Below, one piece after another: positions 40,088 to 41,299 of a stretch of DNA of 41,299 bases. The notes below the pieces were generated by a model, which was not told where the DNA came from, did no database searches, and saw nothing but the letters and a program-made list of their open reading frames with translations. Within the stretch, counting starts at the first letter, position 1. Each line of letters opens with the position of its first letter. Both the position numbers and the translations under genes were made by a program. Origin of the DNA: an uncultured Oscillospiraceae bacterium (lineage in GTDB: Bacteria > Bacillota > Clostridia > Oscillospirales > Ruminococcaceae); NCBI GenBank assembly GCA_902489475.1, contig CABUAH010000009.1, positions 1-41,299 on the forward strand, read 5' to 3'.

Positions 40088-41299
40088 ATGAACTCAATAA
40101 CCGTTAAAGTAATGGGTATAGTTCTCTCTGTATTCGTTTTATTGATGGTAGGAAGTCAGTTTGCTTCTTCTTTAAGCAATCCGGGCGAAACCGAAGAAGC
40201 GGTTTTGTATACAGTTGATGAAAACGCTTCGTTCAAAGGTATGTTTGTTCGTGATGAGAAGGTACTTGAATACAGCGGAAATGGTATTTTGCAATTTAAC
40301 TGCGTAGACGCATCAAAGCTTTCTCCAAACTCGGTTATAGCTTATGTATATGATGATGAAAAACAAATATACTACAAAGATCAGATTGAAAAGTTATCTG
40401 CTTTGAAAGAAGACTACGAAAAAGCTCAAAATCCCGGTACAACCAACGGAATTCAAACGGAAGCTTTGCGTAGTAAGATTTCACAGCAGTATATGTCATT
40501 TATTGAAAACTGTGATAGTGGTAAATATGAAAATGTTTATTCATCCAGAAAAGAACTTGCTTATCTGCTTAATGTAAACAACATTGTAACAAGAACTGAT
40601 GCTGACTTTTCTAATCAAATAACGCAGCTTGAAAGTGATATACAAAAATATCAAAGTCTTATTGTTGAACCGAAAGATACCGTAACTTCTGATAGTTCAG
40701 GTTATTTTGCATCTAAGCTTGACGGCTATGAAGGTTTAATTACGATTTCTGATATTGATAATTTGACTGAAGAGAGAATTGACACGCTTTTTAATTCTGA
40801 ACCAAAAACGAATGAAAATGCAATCGGCAAAATTATTAGCGATTATGAAACAAAGTTTATCGGAGTCGTTGATAAATCAAATAAATTTGTTGAACTTAGT
40901 CTTTTGGACGGTAATTATTTGAGTGTAAGATTCAGCTCATCTGATAATGTGTATAAAATGAATATAGATACAATAAGACCGATAAATGAACAAGCTGATA
41001 AATATCTGATTGTTATGGACTGTACGAGGCTTGATGATATTGTCTTACAAAACAGATTTGAAAATGCAGAATTAATTTTCAACGAATATACAGGCATTAA
41101 AGTTCCAAGAAAAGCAATTTGCTTTAAAGACGGAGAAAAGGGAGTTTACACTCTTTTAGGACAGGAAATCACATTTAAAAAAATTGATGTGATATATGAG
41201 GAAGATGACTTTGCACTTGCACAAGTATCTGATCAGAGCGACTATCTTCATGTTTACGATCAGATGCTTGTTGAGAGGGTTGAGAAAAAAAGTGGTTAA
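40088..41299 (+). CDS. HlyD-family-like membrane protein
   Basis: A membrane-anchored protein with one N-terminal helix (about residues 5-27) and a large extracytoplasmic part. It begins with an ENASFKGMFVRDEKVLEYSGNG beta region resembling a barrel-sandwich half-motif, then helices containing a predicted coiled coil (about 95-125), then beta-rich C-terminal domains (GLITISD, KFIGVVDKSNKFVELSLLDGNYLSVRFS, KVPRKAICFKDGEKGVYTL). This layout matches the HlyD-like efflux adaptor proteins common in Clostridia, which have no adjacent transporter here. Function is unknown. The frame closes with TAA exactly at the window end, so the gene is complete. Confidence 0.72.
   Translation: MNSITVKVMGIVLSVFVLLMVGSQFASSLSNPGETEEAVLYTVDENASFKGMFVRDEKVLEYSGNGILQFNCVDASKLSPNSVIAYVYDDEKQIYYKDQIEKLSALKEDYEKAQNPGTTNGIQTEALRSKISQQYMSFIENCDSGKYENVYSSRKELAYLLNVNNIVTRTDADFSNQITQLESDIQKYQSLIVEPKDTVTSDSSGYFASKLDGYEGLITISDIDNLTEERIDTLFNSEPKTNENAIGKIISDYETKFIGVVDKSNKFVELSLLDGNYLSVRFSSSDNVYKMNIDTIRPINEQADKYLIVMDCTRLDDIVLQNRFENAELIFNEYTGIKVPRKAICFKDGEKGVYTLLGQEITFKKIDVIYEEDDFALAQVSDQSDYLHVYDQMLVERVEKKSG

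Noticed and set aside
1..41299. tRNA, rRNA, prophage or defence islands
   Set aside because: I looked on both strands for tRNA T-arm patterns, rRNA stretches, integrases, transposases and Cas-type genes and saw none that held up; this is a reading, not a program search.

Overview
The window is A/T-rich, gene-dense chromosomal DNA from a low-GC, Gram-positive, endospore-forming anaerobe of the class Clostridia, most likely a Ruminococcaceae/Oscillospiraceae-type gut bacterium. The inference rests on sigma-G, GerW/YtfJ and a DacF-type carboxypeptidase (sporulation), a SCIFF peptide (ScfA), a ferredoxin-thioredoxin-reductase-like protein beside thioredoxin, a T-box leader, Gram-positive style LTA synthase, and Bacillus/Clostridium-type synteny (scpA-scpB; SRP RNA-dnaX-ybaB-recR; miaB-ylbF-mutS-mutL-miaA-hfq). 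There is no rRNA, tRNA, CRISPR array, prophage or intact insertion sequence.

Layout. (1) 1-2.9 kb: 3' part of an LTA-synthase-type sulfatase cut by the left edge, rpmB on the opposite strand, then a noncoding cluster of hairpins. (2) 2.9-8.7 kb: one co-directional block with M50 protease, scpA, scpB, a DUF2953 protein, ytfJ, dacF, rluB and a small hypothetical gene. (3) 8.7-11.9 kb: strong promoter and a three-gene biotin-dependent carboxyltransferase operon that looks like a transcarboxylase and lacks a membrane decarboxylase pump. (4) 11.9-14.9 kb: a terminator/short-ORF/terminator island, a GtrB-like glycosyltransferase, a DUF3267-like membrane protein without its metal motif, and a TadA-Nudix fusion. 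(5) 14.9-17.7 kb, minus strand: SRP RNA, dnaX, ybaB, recR from one promoter. (6) 17.8-22.8 kb: GH10-like lipoprotein, yajC, TIGR04086 membrane protein, scfA, cardiolipin synthase, and sigG behind a good sigma-F-type promoter match. (7) 22.8-26.5 kb: a tyrosine-type T-box leader, then a methyltransferase-like gene, a radical SAM gene, a GNAT gene and tyrS. (8) 26.5-29.3 kb, minus: GNAT gene plus a polar amino acid ABC importer. (9) 29.4-32.0 kb, minus: dnaD-like, dnaC/dnaI-like, FTR-like, trxA. (10) 32.1-41.3 kb, plus: a three-hairpin element, then miaB, ylbF-like, mutS, mutL, miaA, hfq and a HlyD-like membrane protein.

Most of the window is housekeeping. The items that deserve a second look are the Tyr T-box placed ahead of non-synthetase genes with tyrS three genes downstream, the pump-less transcarboxylase-like operon with an altered carboxyltransferase active site, the TadA-Nudix fusion, scfA without its maturase, the HExxH-less DUF3267 protein, two noncoding hairpin elements (2.70-2.84 kb and 32.09-32.14 kb), and a pseudoknot-capable terminator before a 20-codon ORF. 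No computation or database search was run; all family assignments come from reading motifs and overall sequence pattern.
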